Assembly (NCBI RefSeq): GCF_001592755.1 | Contig: NZ_LUKF01000003.1 | Span: forward strand, 1 to 64,000 | DNA from: Bdellovibrio bacteriovorus | GTDB taxonomy: Bacteria > Bdellovibrionota > Bdellovibrionia > Bdellovibrionales > Bdellovibrionaceae | Length of the DNA stretch: 64,000 nt | Direction of reading: 5' to 3' | Shown here: positions 8,020 to 18,414 of the stretch, piece by piece | Layout of the letters: each line of letters starts with the position of its first letter | Position numbering within the stretch: position 1 is the first letter of the stretch | Notes under the pieces: model-generated | The model's input: only the letters and a program-made list of their open reading frames with translations | The model's database searches: none | Told to the model about the DNA's origin: nothing | Made by a program: the position numbers and the translations under genes

Positions 8020-9483
8020 ATGCTCACGTTGATTGTACGTCAGTCCCTGAAAAATGGGACGGCAAAAACTTGGAAGCTGCGCTCAAATAATACAACTCAC
8101 ACCTTCGGTTCATCCCGCTTGGCGGATGTGATTTCAATCGCTCCGGGCACCAAGGGTATTCAAGGTCTTTTTGAATACCGTGACAACCAATGGTGGTATG
8201 TCAATATGGACTTAATGACAAGTGCGAGTAGCGCTGACTCCCCGGCTTTGTCTTTGGATAAAGAAAAAAGTCTGCAACTTGAAGACTGCGAATTGAAGTT
8301 CACACCGGTGAAAAAAGAAACAGATCTTTATCTGCGTCTTGAAAAAGCGGGACAAGAACAACGTGAAGCGGCTAAGCAATTCCAACTTTATATCGTCCGT
8401 CAGGCCGGTAAAGTTGTTGAAACTAAAGTTCTTCCATTAAAAAAGAAATTTAAACCTGCTGTTGGTATCAACGTCGCAGCGATTGCCTGCGTGCCTTCAC
8501 AAGAATGGCACAAGCAAACTGTGGGCGAACTTGAGATCAGCCAAAGAACTGTTTCTTTGGAAGATGCCGCAAGAATGGGTCATATCACAGCAAGCCAATT
8601 GGTCGACGAAGAGTCCAAACGCGGTCTTTACATCGTGTTGGGCGCGGCGTTCTTCCTTGTGACTGTGGGTATCTTTTCGCCGAAGCAAGAGACGATGGAA
8701 ACGGTGGCAACACCTCCCAAAGCAGCACAAAAAATCATTGTAAAAACAGAATTGAAACCCAAGCGTAAAAAAGCAGAAGCTCCACAACAAGTCGTTGTGA
8801 AAGAGTCTGCACCAGCAGCGGCTCCGAAAGTGGAAATGCCAACAAACGGCAGCCAAAGCAAGGTTTCAAAAATGATGAAATCCCTGACTGGCGGTCGTAT
8901 TTCTCAGTTGATCGGAAAAGTTTCCGCTCAAGCTGCAAAGAGCGGCAACGTCGTTTTTGCTAACGGCGTAAAAGCTGGTAACGGTGCTTCAGGTCGTGCC
9001 TTGGCCGCTGTTGGCGGGATGGAAAGATCCGGCCGTGACTGGGGTCAAGAAGGAACAGGCGCTGGCGTCGTGATTTCCACGGCTGGTAAAGGCGGCGGAA
9101 AAAGCGCTACGGGCATGGGTGGTTTGGCTGCAGGTAGCACTGGCAGTGCCGGTGTAGGTTTGATCGAAGAGGAAGGCGAAATCACTGGCGGTCTGGACCG
9201 TGAAGTGATCGCTCAATACATCAAATCAAAACTAGGTCAGATCCTTTATTGCTATGAAAGACAATTAAGTGCCAATCCGGATTTATTCGGTAAGGTCGCA
9301 GTGAAGTTTACAATCGGCCCATCTGGCGCCGTAGAACAACAACTTATTGGAGACACAACACTTAAGAACGCAACCGTTGAGGGATGTATATTGAATAGGG
9401 TTGCCGCATGGAAGTTTCCGAATCCACAGGGGGGAACTCGCGTGCTAGTGACATATCCATTCTTATTCAAGAGTACAAACTAA
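8020..9483 (+). CDS. FHA-like / TM / TonB-C-terminal linker protein (GltG-like)
   Basis: A 487-residue inner-membrane protein spanning the envelope. Residues about 1-100 look like a cytoplasmic FHA-type beta domain (GSSRLADV, then a WWYVNM strand). One membrane helix lies at about 206-222 (YIVLGAAFFLVTVGIF). Next come a Lys/Pro/Ala-rich linker (about 230-275), a Gly-rich stretch (about 310-390), and a TonB-like C-terminal domain (about 398-487) with LYCYERQL and a closing YPFLF strand. This order equals that of myxobacterial GltG, and the tail matches the AgmX/PglI C-terminal type. The protein should carry motor movement to the outer membrane. The Gly-rich stretch could act as a flexible tether. 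Confidence 0.85.
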   Translation: MLTLIVRQSLKNGTAKTWKLRSNNTTHTFGSSRLADVISIAPGTKGIQGLFEYRDNQWWYVNMDLMTSASSADSPALSLDKEKSLQLEDCELKFTPVKKETDLYLRLEKAGQEQREAAKQFQLYIVRQAGKVVETKVLPLKKKFKPAVGINVAAIACVPSQEWHKQTVGELEISQRTVSLEDAARMGHITASQLVDEESKRGLYIVLGAAFFLVTVGIFSPKQETMETVATPPKAAQKIIVKTELKPKRKKAEAPQQVVVKESAPAAAPKVEMPTNGSQSKVSKMMKSLTGGRISQLIGKVSAQAAKSGNVVFANGVKAGNGASGRALAAVGGMERSGRDWGQEGTGAGVVISTAGKGGGKSATGMGGLAAGSTGSAGVGLIEEEGEITGGLDREVIAQYIKSKLGQILYCYERQLSANPDLFGKVAVKFTIGPSGAVEQQLIGDTTLKNATVEGCILNRVAAWKFPNPQGGTRVLVTYPFLFKSTN

Positions 9484-9497
9484 GGCGGGGGTAATAC

Positions 9498-10247
9498 ATG
9501 TTGAAGAAAACACTTTTAATGATCATCTTGGCTGCATCGCAAGCATTCGCACAGCAAGGCGCTGACACGAAACCAGCTACGAACGCAGACCAAAGAGGCA
9601 GCGATAAACTGGACATTAAAAAACTAGAACAAAAATACTGGGCGGCGAAAGATGACGACTTCAGTGTCGTACAAAACCGTCGTTACACGAAAGCGGACAG
9701 ATTCTATCTAACCCTGGCTGGCGGTGTTCCTATCAATGACCCGTTCGGTAAAGGTTCGATCACGGGAGCTCAGTTGGGTTACTTCTTCAACGAACGTTGG
9801 GGCGTTGATGTGAGTTACCAAAAAGTGAACATGGAAGACAACGACAGTACGAAGCAGTTCAAAGAAGACAACTTAACTTCTCCGAACTACAACTTCATTG
9901 ATTCATCAACAATGTTGTCGGTCACCTATGTTCCTCTTTACGCAAAAATGAGCTTCGTTGACAAAGCCATCATCTATTTCGATATGGGTATTTCTTTGGG
10001 TGTGGGTACGACAGATTACCTCATCAAAAAAGAAGAAGGCGATGAAAAGAAAAACGGCATGACTTACCAAATCGGTATCAATCAGCAGATTTTCTTCTCG
10101 GAGCACTTCGCGATTCGTGCGGACTTCATCAATAAGTTCACAAACGAAGAGCGTATGAAATACAGCACGATCGCACCAGACCGCGATATGGGGTCTAAAA
10201 TGGTGAACGATACGTCTTTAATGGTGGGTATCACGTATTGGCATTAA
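9498..10247 (+). CDS. Outer-membrane beta-barrel protein (GltA/GltB-like candidate)
   Basis: A 249-residue exported protein. The signal peptide is about residues 1-18 (ending AFA). After a charged N-terminal segment, alternating strands typical of a small outer-membrane barrel run from about residue 62 to the end (FYLTLAGGVPI, GAQLGYFFNERWGVDVSY, LMVGITYWH), with an aromatic-rich last strand as expected for barrel insertion. It lies 14 bases after the TonB-tail gene, behind a GGGGG site. Myxococcus gliding uses small barrels (GltA, GltB), so this is the likely outer-membrane terminus of the complex. Barrel type is seen; partner identity is inferred. Confidence 0.8.
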   Translation: MLKKTLLMIILAASQAFAQQGADTKPATNADQRGSDKLDIKKLEQKYWAAKDDDFSVVQNRRYTKADRFYLTLAGGVPINDPFGKGSITGAQLGYFFNERWGVDVSYQKVNMEDNDSTKQFKEDNLTSPNYNFIDSSTMLSVTYVPLYAKMSFVDKAIIYFDMGISLGVGTTDYLIKKEEGDEKKNGMTYQIGINQQIFFSEHFAIRADFINKFTNEERMKYSTIAPDRDMGSKMVNDTSLMVGITYWH

Positions 10248-10270
10248 TTTTCTCCATGGGTGGGGGATTT

Positions 10271-12403
10271 ATGTTTAAGCCTTTAAAAATTTCGATTGCT
10301 GTAAGCCTGGTGTGTGGGACTGCTTTTGCAGACCCCGCACTGACTGTGAAAAAATCAGGCCGTGCTCCAGCAAGCACTCTCAAAGTAAAATCAAGCCTTG
10401 TTCCTACTTTTGATGTGTATCAAAAGAAAGTCGTTAAAGGAAAAGTGGAAGTTTTTAAAGTTAAAAACATTCCTCTTTTAGACTTGGGTGAAGAGCGCGA
10501 GGTTCAAGCGTCGGTGTTAAGTCCGCTGCGCCTCCCCGCTTCCCGCGAAGTGGAACTTAAGGAAACACGTCGTCGTGAATCTTTGAATGTCATGCAAATC
10601 CAATTGGCTCCGTACAACGAAGTGGTGAATGCTCCGAAGGCAGTCACTTCTGCGGAAGCCTTTAACAAGATTCCGGATATAAAAATCTTGAATCCTGTGA
10701 TGGAGCCTGTCACTAAAGATCCTTTGGTGCAATTGGCGAAAATGGACGACATGCAGCCAAATGACTACAAACTTTTGCAAGCTTTGATCTTCTTGGAAAT
10801 TCAAAAGAAGTATGAACTTGCCATGGGTCTTTTTGCCGAGTTGATGGAAGATCCTGAACATCGTATTCAGGCTCTTTATAACTATGCCATGACGGCCAAA
10901 GGCATGGGTTTAAACTCGGAATTCCGTCAGTACATGATTCAGTTGGCGCAAGAGACTAAAGACAAGATGTGGCAGCAAAAAGCCACGGAAGCTTTGGTGA
11001 AGCATATCAATGTGCTTGAAACTTCTGACATCGCTTTGATTGATCCTTTGGTGATCAAATACGAAATCGATGTGACGAAGAATGAAGAGTATCAATTGAC
11101 ACGTGCGAAGCACTATTCAGACAAGGGCCAATTGGGCTTGGTTGAAGATGCTTTGATGTACATCTCTGAAAAGTCCCCTCTTTATCCGGATTCACTTCTT
11201 TTGACGGCGTTGTTCAACTACCGTCAAGGTAAAGTGGACGACGCGACTATTCAGTTGGAAAAACTGATGGCCGCAACGGATGGCAACAAAACTTTGCAGC
11301 TTCGTTCCGTCGCCGCACTGACTTTGGCGCGCATCCAGTTCCAAAAAGGTGACTATAAAGATGCGTTCCAATCTTACTTGAAAGTCGATAAGTCCAACCC
11401 TCTTTGGTTGCAAGCGATGGTTGAAAGCGCTTGGACACAAATCTTGGGTGAAGACTATGAAGGTGCTGCTGGGAATATGTTCTCGTTGCACACAGACTTC
11501 TTTAAGAATGCCTTTTCGCCAGAGTCTTACGTTGTTCGTACCGTCGGTTACTTGAATCTGTGCCAATACGGTGACGGCGTGCAAGTGCTGAACGAGATGA
11601 ACAAAAAGTATGCTCCTTGGAAGAAGAAATTAGAAGACTACCAAAAAGCTCACAAAGACTCTTTGACGTATTATGATACGGTGAAAAACTGGATCAAAAA
11701 CTCAGATCTTAAAGAGGTGGATGGTCTTCCCCGCTCTTTCATCGTTGAATTGGCTCGTCACCCGGCTTACATGAGCGTGCAAAAACAAATCAATGCTTAT
11801 GAAGACGAAATCGTTCGCTTCAACAAGATTGCTTTGACGCTGATTAAAATGGAGCGCGAGTTGATCGCAAAACAAAATGAAGCGAATAAAGACTTGGCTT
11901 CCGCGAAAAAAGGTATCAAAGGCGACTCTCCTTCTGAAAGCGCTATCGCCAGCGTTCAAGAAGCCGAGAAAAAACTTTTGAGCTATCGCATCCAATACCA
12001 CATCGCTAAAAAAGCGCGTGTGTCGATCAAGAATTTAAGATCACAAGGTATTGCGCGAATTGAAAAAGAAAAATCCGTTCTTCGTGCCCAAGCTTCTCAG
12101 GCCCTTGCTGGTCGTTTCAATGAAATGCTGGCAGGTTTGAATAAGGTTTTGGATCAAAACGAAGTCTTGCAATACGAATTGTATTCCGGTGCCGGTGAAC
12201 ATCTTCGCTACCAAATGGCAGGTGGAGATGTGAACGAAAAAGAACGTCCCGAGTTGAAAGTTCAAAAAGAAAAAAGTTTGAACTGGAAATTCAAAGGTGA
12301 AATCTGGGAAGACGAAGTGGGTCACTATCGTTCTTCTTTGAAAAATGTCTGCCCGCAAGAGAATGGCTCTAACGGCGGCGTAGCTGGTTTGTCTGAACAA
12401 TAA
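10271..12403 (+). CDS. Periplasmic TPR/coiled-coil protein (GltE-like candidate)
   Basis: A 710-residue exported protein. The signal peptide is about residues 1-20 (ending AFA). A middle region with TPR-like helices (about 150-420) is followed by a long charged coiled-coil stretch (about 500-640). I chose the ATG at 10271 because the GGGGGA run ends three bases before it and the signal peptide then sits at the N-terminus; the open frame begins earlier at 10238 and overlaps the barrel gene. It is the second exported TPR protein of the operon, as in Glt clusters where GltD and GltE are both periplasmic. No catalytic motif was seen. Confidence 0.78.
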   Translation: MFKPLKISIAVSLVCGTAFADPALTVKKSGRAPASTLKVKSSLVPTFDVYQKKVVKGKVEVFKVKNIPLLDLGEEREVQASVLSPLRLPASREVELKETRRRESLNVMQIQLAPYNEVVNAPKAVTSAEAFNKIPDIKILNPVMEPVTKDPLVQLAKMDDMQPNDYKLLQALIFLEIQKKYELAMGLFAELMEDPEHRIQALYNYAMTAKGMGLNSEFRQYMIQLAQETKDKMWQQKATEALVKHINVLETSDIALIDPLVIKYEIDVTKNEEYQLTRAKHYSDKGQLGLVEDALMYISEKSPLYPDSLLLTALFNYRQGKVDDATIQLEKLMAATDGNKTLQLRSVAALTLARIQFQKGDYKDAFQSYLKVDKSNPLWLQAMVESAWTQILGEDYEGAAGNMFSLHTDFFKNAFSPESYVVRTVGYLNLCQYGDGVQVLNEMNKKYAPWKKKLEDYQKAHKDSLTYYDTVKNWIKNSDLKEVDGLPRSFIVELARHPAYMSVQKQINAYEDEIVRFNKIALTLIKMERELIAKQNEANKDLASAKKGIKGDSPSESAIASVQEAEKKLLSYRIQYHIAKKARVSIKNLRSQGIARIEKEKSVLRAQASQALAGRFNEMLAGLNKVLDQNEVLQYELYSGAGEHLRYQMAGGDVNEKERPELKVQKEKSLNWKFKGEIWEDEVGHYRSSLKNVCPQENGSNGGVAGLSEQ

Positions 12404-12419
12404 GGAAAGGATTTTCAAG

Positions 12420-13067
12420 ATGAAATTCTCTAAATCAATTTTAACAGTTGGCGTTTTGATGAGTCTTAGTACTGCGGCTTTTGCGCAGACAACCGCTAAA
12501 GAAGGTTTGGATCGCATCAAAGCCAACTTGAATAACTCCAAAGCCAATCTGACGGAATACGAAAAGAATCTGAAAACCGTTGAAGGCAATATTCAAGAAG
12601 TTGGCAAAGCCAAATCCCAAGTAGAAGGACAACAAAAACAAGTTCTTCAACAGGTCGAAGAAAACAACCAGGCAATGACGAAAATCAGCAGCCAGGAAAA
12701 AGAACTTCAGGCTTTGATGAATGAAGAAAAAACGAAGACAGCGCAGGAAAACCAAAAGATTGCTGAACTTGAAGCGATGATTGCTAAGATCAAAGAGAAT
12801 CAGAAAAAACGTGAAACGAATGTTTCTGACTATCAAATGCAAATGAATCAGCTTCAGGAAGAAAAGAAAATCTGGCATTCGCGCGCGGGCAACCTGAAAG
12901 AGCAAAACGATCAGGTGAACCAACGCCTTCGTTCTTTAGCGAGCGAAGAAAAAGAATGGCAAGCGAAGCAAAAAGGTTATCAAGGCGAAGTGAAACGTTG
13001 GAGCAAAGAAGTCGAAAGACAGCAGAAAATTAGTGATAGTTATAATTCACTAGCTGAAGTTAAATAA
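12420..13067 (+). CDS. Periplasmic coiled-coil protein
   Basis: A 215-residue exported protein. The signal peptide is about residues 1-21 (ending AFA). Nearly all of the rest is a continuous coiled coil rich in Gln, Glu and Lys, without Cys. An AAGGAAAGGA site precedes the ATG by nine bases, and the gene starts 16 bases after the TPR gene. It is the last gene of the operon and is followed by a strong terminator. A rod or spacer role in the envelope complex is plausible. I do not recognise a named family. Confidence 0.78.
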   Translation: MKFSKSILTVGVLMSLSTAAFAQTTAKEGLDRIKANLNNSKANLTEYEKNLKTVEGNIQEVGKAKSQVEGQQKQVLQQVEENNQAMTKISSQEKELQALMNEEKTKTAQENQKIAELEAMIAKIKENQKKRETNVSDYQMQMNQLQEEKKIWHSRAGNLKEQNDQVNQRLRSLASEEKEWQAKQKGYQGEVKRWSKEVERQQKISDSYNSLAEVK

Positions 13068-13095
13068 GAGTCTTTTCACATTCACATCTTTAAAC

Positions 13096-13130
13096 AAGCC
13101 GTTTCCCCAAGGAAACGGCTTTTGTTTTTT
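13096..13130 (+). terminator. Intrinsic terminator of the gliding-like operon
   Basis: A perfect 11-bp stem (13096-13106 with 13111-13121) closed by a CCAA loop and followed by a T-rich tail to 13130. It lies 28 bases after the coiled-coil gene and ends the operon that begins at 533. Confidence 0.92.
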
Positions 13131-13231
13131 CAACACGCCTCGCTTTCGAGCTTACATTCATTTTTGGCCCTTTATTAACAGTCCTAAGATTCCGAAATAT
13201 TGAGACATTATTTTTCAAAAGGAAAACTGGT

Positions 13232-14857
13232 ATGTCTCTAAAGTCATGGTTTCAAGGTATCCGCGGAAAATTGCTCTTTGCAGCTGTTCTTCCGATGATC
13301 GGCTTTACAACAATTTATTTTATCTCTCACTCGGGAATGTCGGACTTGGGTAAAGGCATCGAAACTGCCAACAACGACGTCATTCCTAGCATTCAAGGGC
13401 TGGGCGATATGCGCCAAGCGCGCAATGCTTTCGGTTATCAGACCTATGCCGCTATGGCACAGCATGATCCGAAAAAGCGTGAAGCCCATATCACGATCGC
13501 CAAAGAAGCCGTCGCAAATTTAAAGAAAGCGATCGACTTCTATGAGTCTTTCCCCTTCACTCCCGAAGCCGAAAAACTCTGGGCTCCCAGTCGCCCGATT
13601 CGCGCAGACTACTTTGCGACGCTAGAAAAAGTTACGCAGCATCTGGATGAAGGTGCGAACGACAAAGCCATGGCTCTTATGCAGGGACCTGTCTGGGATT
13701 ACGGTACAACCATCAATAAAGTGACTTCAGATTCTTTGAACTACTATCGTGAAAGAGTCAAAGTAGAAACAGCTCGTGCCACTGAAACATTGTCTCGTGC
13801 TGACAAAATGTTAATGACGATCACTTTAGTTTCTTCATTCGCGATCTTCGCCCTTTTATTATGGTTAGCAGCAAAAATTGCGAACTCAGTAGCTTCGATT
13901 GCAAGTCGTTTGAGTGGCGCGGGCAACCAAGTGGCTTCGGCGGTGGAACAGTTGAACGAAGCTGGCAATAGCCTATCACAATCTTCAACTGAAGCAGCGG
14001 CTTCTTTGGAAGAAACAGTGGCCGCCCTTGAAGAAATGAGCTCGATGGTACAAATGAATTCCGACAACGCGAAGCAAGCAGCGGCCCTTTCTGCTTCGTC
14101 AAAAGATGCCGCGGAAAGCGGCGAACGCGAGATTCAAACACTGATCCAATCCATGACAGAGATTTCAAAATCTTCTAAAAAGATCGAAGAGATTATCTCT
14201 GTGATCGATGACATCGCCTTCCAAACAAACTTGTTAGCTTTGAATGCGGCCGTTGAAGCGGCTCGTGCTGGTGAACAAGGTAAAGGATTCGCGGTTGTGG
14301 CTGAAGCCGTTCGCACATTAGCCCAAAGAAGTGCGGCAGCAGCAAAAGACATCACAGTGCTTATTAAGGATTCCGTTTCTCAGATTGATCACGGTAGCGA
14401 CATCGCAGATAAGAGCGGCGCGGTTTTAACGAACATTGTAAGCTCGGTTAAAAAAGTATCTGATCTTAATAATGAGATTGCGGCGGCAAGTTCCGAGCAA
14501 ACAACTGGAATTCAGCAAATTAGCAAAGCGATGAATCAGCTCGATCAAGCAGCTCAGTCCAACGCCGCTTCTGCTGAAGAAATCGCAGCGACAAGTGGTG
14601 AGATCAATAATCTTGCAGCGACGAACCAGAACTTAACTGTTGAGCTGAATACCGTTATCTTAGGTGGAGACGCGACGGTGGCTTCGACTCCTGCTGAAGC
14701 GAAGGTTAAAGGCGCCACAAGAATGAAGACCTCAAGCAAAGTTATTCCCTTTAAATCGGCAAAACCGATGGCGGTAGCGAAGAAGTCTGAATCTCAAGCA
14801 ACAATCCCGTTCGACGATGATGAACGGGCTAAAGTCGGAAGTACCGACGGATTTTAA
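13232..14857 (+). CDS. Methyl-accepting chemotaxis protein 1
   Basis: A 541-residue transmembrane receptor. The first helix is at about residues 14-32, followed by a four-helix-bundle-type periplasmic domain (about 33-190), a second helix (about 192-212) and a cytoplasmic coiled-coil signalling domain. The hairpin tip motif ([20 protein letters not shown]) binds CheA and CheW in this family. No clear HAMP domain is seen between the second helix and the signalling region. The protein ends in a Lys/Pro-rich tail closing with STDGF. AAGGAA lies upstream of the ATG. It is one of three adjacent paralogues; the periplasmic parts differ, so they probably sense different ligands. Confidence 0.95.
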   Translation: MSLKSWFQGIRGKLLFAAVLPMIGFTTIYFISHSGMSDLGKGIETANNDVIPSIQGLGDMRQARNAFGYQTYAAMAQHDPKKREAHITIAKEAVANLKKAIDFYESFPFTPEAEKLWAPSRPIRADYFATLEKVTQHLDEGANDKAMALMQGPVWDYGTTINKVTSDSLNYYRERVKVETARATETLSRADKMLMTITLVSSFAIFALLLWLAAKIANSVASIASRLSGAGNQVASAVEQLNEAGNSLSQSSTEAAASLEETVAALEEMSSMVQMNSDNAKQAAALSASSKDAAESGEREIQTLIQSMTEISKSSKKIEEIISVIDDIAFQTNLLALNAAVEAARAGEQGKGFAVVAEAVRTLAQRSAAAAKDITVLIKDSVSQIDHGSDIADKSGAVLTNIVSSVKKVSDLNNEIAAASSEQTTGIQQISKAMNQLDQAAQSNAASAEEIAATSGEINNLAATNQNLTVELNTVILGGDATVASTPAEAKVKGATRMKTSSKVIPFKSAKPMAVAKKSESQATIPFDDDERAKVGSTDGF

Positions 14858-14883
14858 TACTTCTCAATAAAGTTAACTTTACA

Positions 14884-14913
14884 AACCCCTCACTTCGTCG
14901 AGGGGTTTTTTAT
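14884..14913 (+). terminator. Intrinsic terminator after MCP 1
   Basis: An 8-bp GC-rich stem (AACCCCTC pairing with GAGGGGTT) and a TTTTTTATTTT tail, 27 bases after the stop codon. Confidence 0.9.
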
Positions 14914-15029
14914 TTTCGAAACACTAGTTATCAAGATTCAGTAAAACTGGACTCCCTGTTTGACCCTAAAATCCGATTAAAATTCTACGAATTATTAAGG
15001 CACGCTAACAATTGATGGGAGTCAAAACA

Positions 15030-16661
15030 ATGAATCAAAACAAACTTGCAGCCTGGTTTAGTGGCATACGTGGTCGCTTACTTTTAGCGGCGTTCGTACC
15101 GATGATCGGATTCACCATCGTGTTCAGTGTGGCACTGAATGGCTTGGATAAAACCAATGTCATGCTTGAAGATGCTCACTCCCTTATCATTCCGAACTAT
15201 AAGTACATCGGTGAAATGCGCCAAGCGCGTAATAAATTCGGTTATCGCAGTTGGGCTGCCATAGATGCAGTGAACGAACCGCAAGTGCGCACGAAACAGT
15301 TAGATACCGCGAGCGAAGGTGTCGACGAATTCGAAGCCGCTTATAAGCACTATACAGAGGCGCGCTTTCTTCCGGGCGAAGAAAAGATCCATGACACTGT
15401 CAAAGACACCATCCCCCATTTTTTAAAGGTACAAAGAGACATCATCGCCTTATTGCGCACGGCAGAGCCCGATAAAGTCGCCGAAGCCAAAAAACTTTTG
15501 AATGGAAAATTTGGCGAACTCAACACCATTGTACGTGATTTCAATGATAAAATCGAAACCGTCTATCACCAACGTGCCGATGACGATAGCAAGCTTGCCA
15601 AAGAAACCCGCGCGCAAGTTTTCAATATCCTTCTGGCTGTTTCATTATTTTCCGCACTGGGCATTTTTGGATTGATGGTGTGGATGTCTTCGCGTATTGC
15701 CAACTCCGTGAGCTCTATCGCCGACCGTCTGACGTCGGCAGCGACTCAGGTAGCCACTTCCGTTGAACAGCTGAATGAAGCCGGAAATAGCCTATCGCAG
15801 TCATCTACCGAAGCCGCAGCTTCGCTAGAAGAAACCGTCGCTTCATTAGAAGAAATGACATCCATGGTGCAAATGAATTCCGATAACGCAAAACAAGCAG
15901 CGGCTCTTTCGGCAAGCTCCCGAGAGTCCGCTGAAAACGGCGAAAAAGAGATTCAAAACTTGATTCAATCCATGACCCAAATATCTCAATCATCGAAGAA
16001 AATTGAAGAAATCATTCACGTCATCGATGACATTGCCTTTCAGACCAACCTTCTCGCGCTGAACGCGGCCGTCGAAGCCGCCCGCGCTGGTGAACAAGGC
16101 AAGGGATTTGCGGTCGTAGCTGAAGCAGTTCGATCATTAGCGCAACGAAGTGCCGCTTCGGCAAAAGATATCTCAAGCCTTATTAAGGACTCTGTATCGC
16201 AAATCGAAACTGGAAGCGAAATCGCCGATAAGAGCGGTGCTGTTCTAACGAATATAGTAAATTCCATTAAAAAAGTTTCGGATCTGAACACAGAGATCGC
16301 GACAGCCAGTGCGGAACAAACAACAGGTATTCAACAAATCAGTAAAGCCATGAACCAGTTAGATCAAGCCTCACAGTCCAATGCCGCTTCTGCAGAAGAA
16401 ATCGCGGCGACCAGCGGAGAGATCAACAATCTGGCAATAACATCGCAAAAACTCACAGTCGAGTTAAACACCGTGATCCTGGGTGGCGCCGCTTCGTCGA
16501 CGCCTCCAGCAGAAAATAAACCGACTGCAAAATCGTCGGTAACAAAATTTACTAAACAAACTTCGAAGATAAACAAAACTATCACCTCGACTGCCGCAGC
16601 TTCAGTGATCCCATTTGAGGACGACGAACGGGGTAAAGTTTCTTCTGTTGACGGATTTTAG
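15030..16661 (+). CDS. Methyl-accepting chemotaxis protein 2
   Basis: A 543-residue MCP with the same plan as its neighbours: TM1 at about residues 18-36, periplasmic four-helix-type domain, TM2 at about 196-214, no clear HAMP, then the signalling coiled coil with the conserved tip ([20 protein letters not shown]). The tail ends SSVDGF. I chose the ATG at 15030 because GGGAG (15017-15021) lies eight bases upstream and the N-terminus then lines up with the other two receptors ([11 protein letters not shown]); an upstream TTG at 15012 adds six residues. Codon choice in the signalling region differs from MCP 1 although the protein is nearly identical there, so the duplication is not recent. Confidence 0.95.
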   Translation: MNQNKLAAWFSGIRGRLLLAAFVPMIGFTIVFSVALNGLDKTNVMLEDAHSLIIPNYKYIGEMRQARNKFGYRSWAAIDAVNEPQVRTKQLDTASEGVDEFEAAYKHYTEARFLPGEEKIHDTVKDTIPHFLKVQRDIIALLRTAEPDKVAEAKKLLNGKFGELNTIVRDFNDKIETVYHQRADDDSKLAKETRAQVFNILLAVSLFSALGIFGLMVWMSSRIANSVSSIADRLTSAATQVATSVEQLNEAGNSLSQSSTEAAASLEETVASLEEMTSMVQMNSDNAKQAAALSASSRESAENGEKEIQNLIQSMTQISQSSKKIEEIIHVIDDIAFQTNLLALNAAVEAARAGEQGKGFAVVAEAVRSLAQRSAASAKDISSLIKDSVSQIETGSEIADKSGAVLTNIVNSIKKVSDLNTEIATASAEQTTGIQQISKAMNQLDQASQSNAASAEEIAATSGEINNLAITSQKLTVELNTVILGGAASSTPPAENKPTAKSSVTKFTKQTSKINKTITSTAAASVIPFEDDERGKVSSVDGF

Positions 16662-16696
16662 TTCGGTCTCCACCCTCCATGCGATGGAATACTTGT

Positions 16697-16728
16697 AAAT
16701 ATCTCGGGGCAACCCGAGATATTTTTTT
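16697..16728 (+). terminator. Intrinsic terminator after MCP 2
   Basis: A perfect 12-bp stem (16697-16708 with 16713-16724), GCAA loop and T-run to 16728. Confidence 0.93.
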
Positions 16729-16797
16729 GACCGGGTCTTGAGCTTTTTTCAGAACAACCGAAAACGTTGGCTCCGATAGTTAAAGGAGCTTAACAAA

Positions 16798-18414
16798 ATG
16801 AATTTCGCGTCTTGGTTTCGTGGTATTAAAGGTAAATTATTATTCGCAGCGGTTCTTCCCGTCATTGGTTTTGGCGTGATGGGCTTCATCTCATTTAACG
16901 GTGCAAACCGTTTAAATGCGCTTTTAGAGAGTTCACACAAGAATTTGATCCCCAACCTTCAGATCTTAGCTCAAATGCGTCTTGCCCGCGCGAATTTCGG
17001 TTACCATGCGTTTGCCTCCGTAACGACATTGCAACAGCCTGAAATCTTCGCTGATGAACTAAAACAAACAAAAGACGCTATTGCGCTCTTTTCTGACGGA
17101 TACAAAGATTATGAAGACTCTTCGTTCATGCCAGAAGAAGAAAAGAAGTTCTTGAGCGTGAAGGAGTACTATCCTCAGCTCATCACAACGATGGAAAATA
17201 TCGTCCAACTGCTTGAGACCAAAGACCAACAGAATATCGACAAAGCTCATAAAATGTTGTTAGGTGAATTCTATAAGCTGGGTTTACCAATTGGGTCTTT
17301 CAACCGCGAAACAGTGGCTCTTTACAACACACGCGCTAAAGAGGAAAGCGTGAGTGCTGAAGCGACTCAGGCCTCTGTTGTTCAATGGACACTGGTAGTG
17401 ACTTTGACGGCAACGTTTGCAATCTTCGGTATTCTGCTGATCATTGCAGCTCGCGTATCGAGCTCTGTGTCGTCTGTGGCGTCCCGCCTTTCTGTGGCTG
17501 GTGGTCAAGTGACTTCGGCGGTCGAACAATTAAATGAAGCTGGGAACACGCTTTCTCAATCTTCAACGGAAGCAGCGGCTTCTTTAGAAGAAACTGTGGC
17601 ATCACTCGAAGAGCTTTCTTCCATGGTGCAAATGAATTCCGACAATGCAAAACAAGCGGCGGCCCTTTCAATGACTTCTCGTGAAGCCGCTGAAAAAGGC
17701 CAAGCAGAAATCGGCAACTTGATCCAAGCTATGTCGACGATTTCATCTTCGTCTAAAAAGATCGAAGAGATCATTTCCGTGATCGACGATATCGCTTTCC
17801 AAACAAACTTGTTGGCCCTGAATGCCTCCGTAGAAGCGGCTCGTGCTGGTGAACAAGGTAAAGGTTTCGCGGTTGTTGCTGAAGCGGTTCGTGCCTTAGC
17901 ACAAAGAAGTGCCGTGGCCGCCAAAGACGTTGAAGTTTTGATTAAACAATCTGTCGTGCAAGTTGAAGACGGAAGCCGTATCGCCAACCAAAGTGGCGAA
18001 GTGCTAACAACAATTGTTAATTCCGTCAAAAAAGTGTCGGATCTGAATAATGAGATTGCAACTGCAAGTTCTGAACAGACAGCAGGTATTCAGCAAATTA
18101 ACAAAGCTATGAATCAGTTGGATCAAGCAGCCCAAGCCAACGCGGCTTCTGCTGAAGAAATCGCAGCAACAAGTGGAGAAATCAACAACCTTGCCGTGAC
18201 TTCACAAAATCTAACAGCGGAATTGAGCCATGTTGTCAATGGCGGCGCGCAAGAAACTACTTTCACCGCGCCTCCTGCTGGCAAACCTTCAACAACGAAG
18301 CACAATGTGGTTTCATTTAAACCGAAGGCCAAAGCAAAAACGGCTTCAGCCAAAGAAACTATTCCGTTTGATGAAGAGACTAGAGCCCGCGTCGGAACAA
18401 CGGACGGATTTTAG
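16798..18414 (+). CDS. Methyl-accepting chemotaxis protein 3
   Basis: A 538-residue MCP with TM1 at about residues 12-32, a periplasmic four-helix-type domain, TM2 at about 198-218, and the conserved signalling tip ([20 protein letters not shown]). Here one usual Ala is Ser, the only visible change in that motif among the three paralogues. The tail ends TTDGF. AAAGGAG lies about ten bases upstream of the ATG. Unlike its neighbours it has no terminator; its last 35 bases overlap the convergent 3' end of murJ. Confidence 0.95.
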   Translation: MNFASWFRGIKGKLLFAAVLPVIGFGVMGFISFNGANRLNALLESSHKNLIPNLQILAQMRLARANFGYHAFASVTTLQQPEIFADELKQTKDAIALFSDGYKDYEDSSFMPEEEKKFLSVKEYYPQLITTMENIVQLLETKDQQNIDKAHKMLLGEFYKLGLPIGSFNRETVALYNTRAKEESVSAEATQASVVQWTLVVTLTATFAIFGILLIIAARVSSSVSSVASRLSVAGGQVTSAVEQLNEAGNTLSQSSTEAAASLEETVASLEELSSMVQMNSDNAKQAAALSMTSREAAEKGQAEIGNLIQAMSTISSSSKKIEEIISVIDDIAFQTNLLALNASVEAARAGEQGKGFAVVAEAVRALAQRSAVAAKDVEVLIKQSVVQVEDGSRIANQSGEVLTTIVNSVKKVSDLNNEIATASSEQTAGIQQINKAMNQLDQAAQANAASAEEIAATSGEINNLAVTSQNLTAELSHVVNGGAQETTFTAPPAGKPSTTKHNVVSFKPKAKAKTASAKETIPFDEETRARVGTTDGF

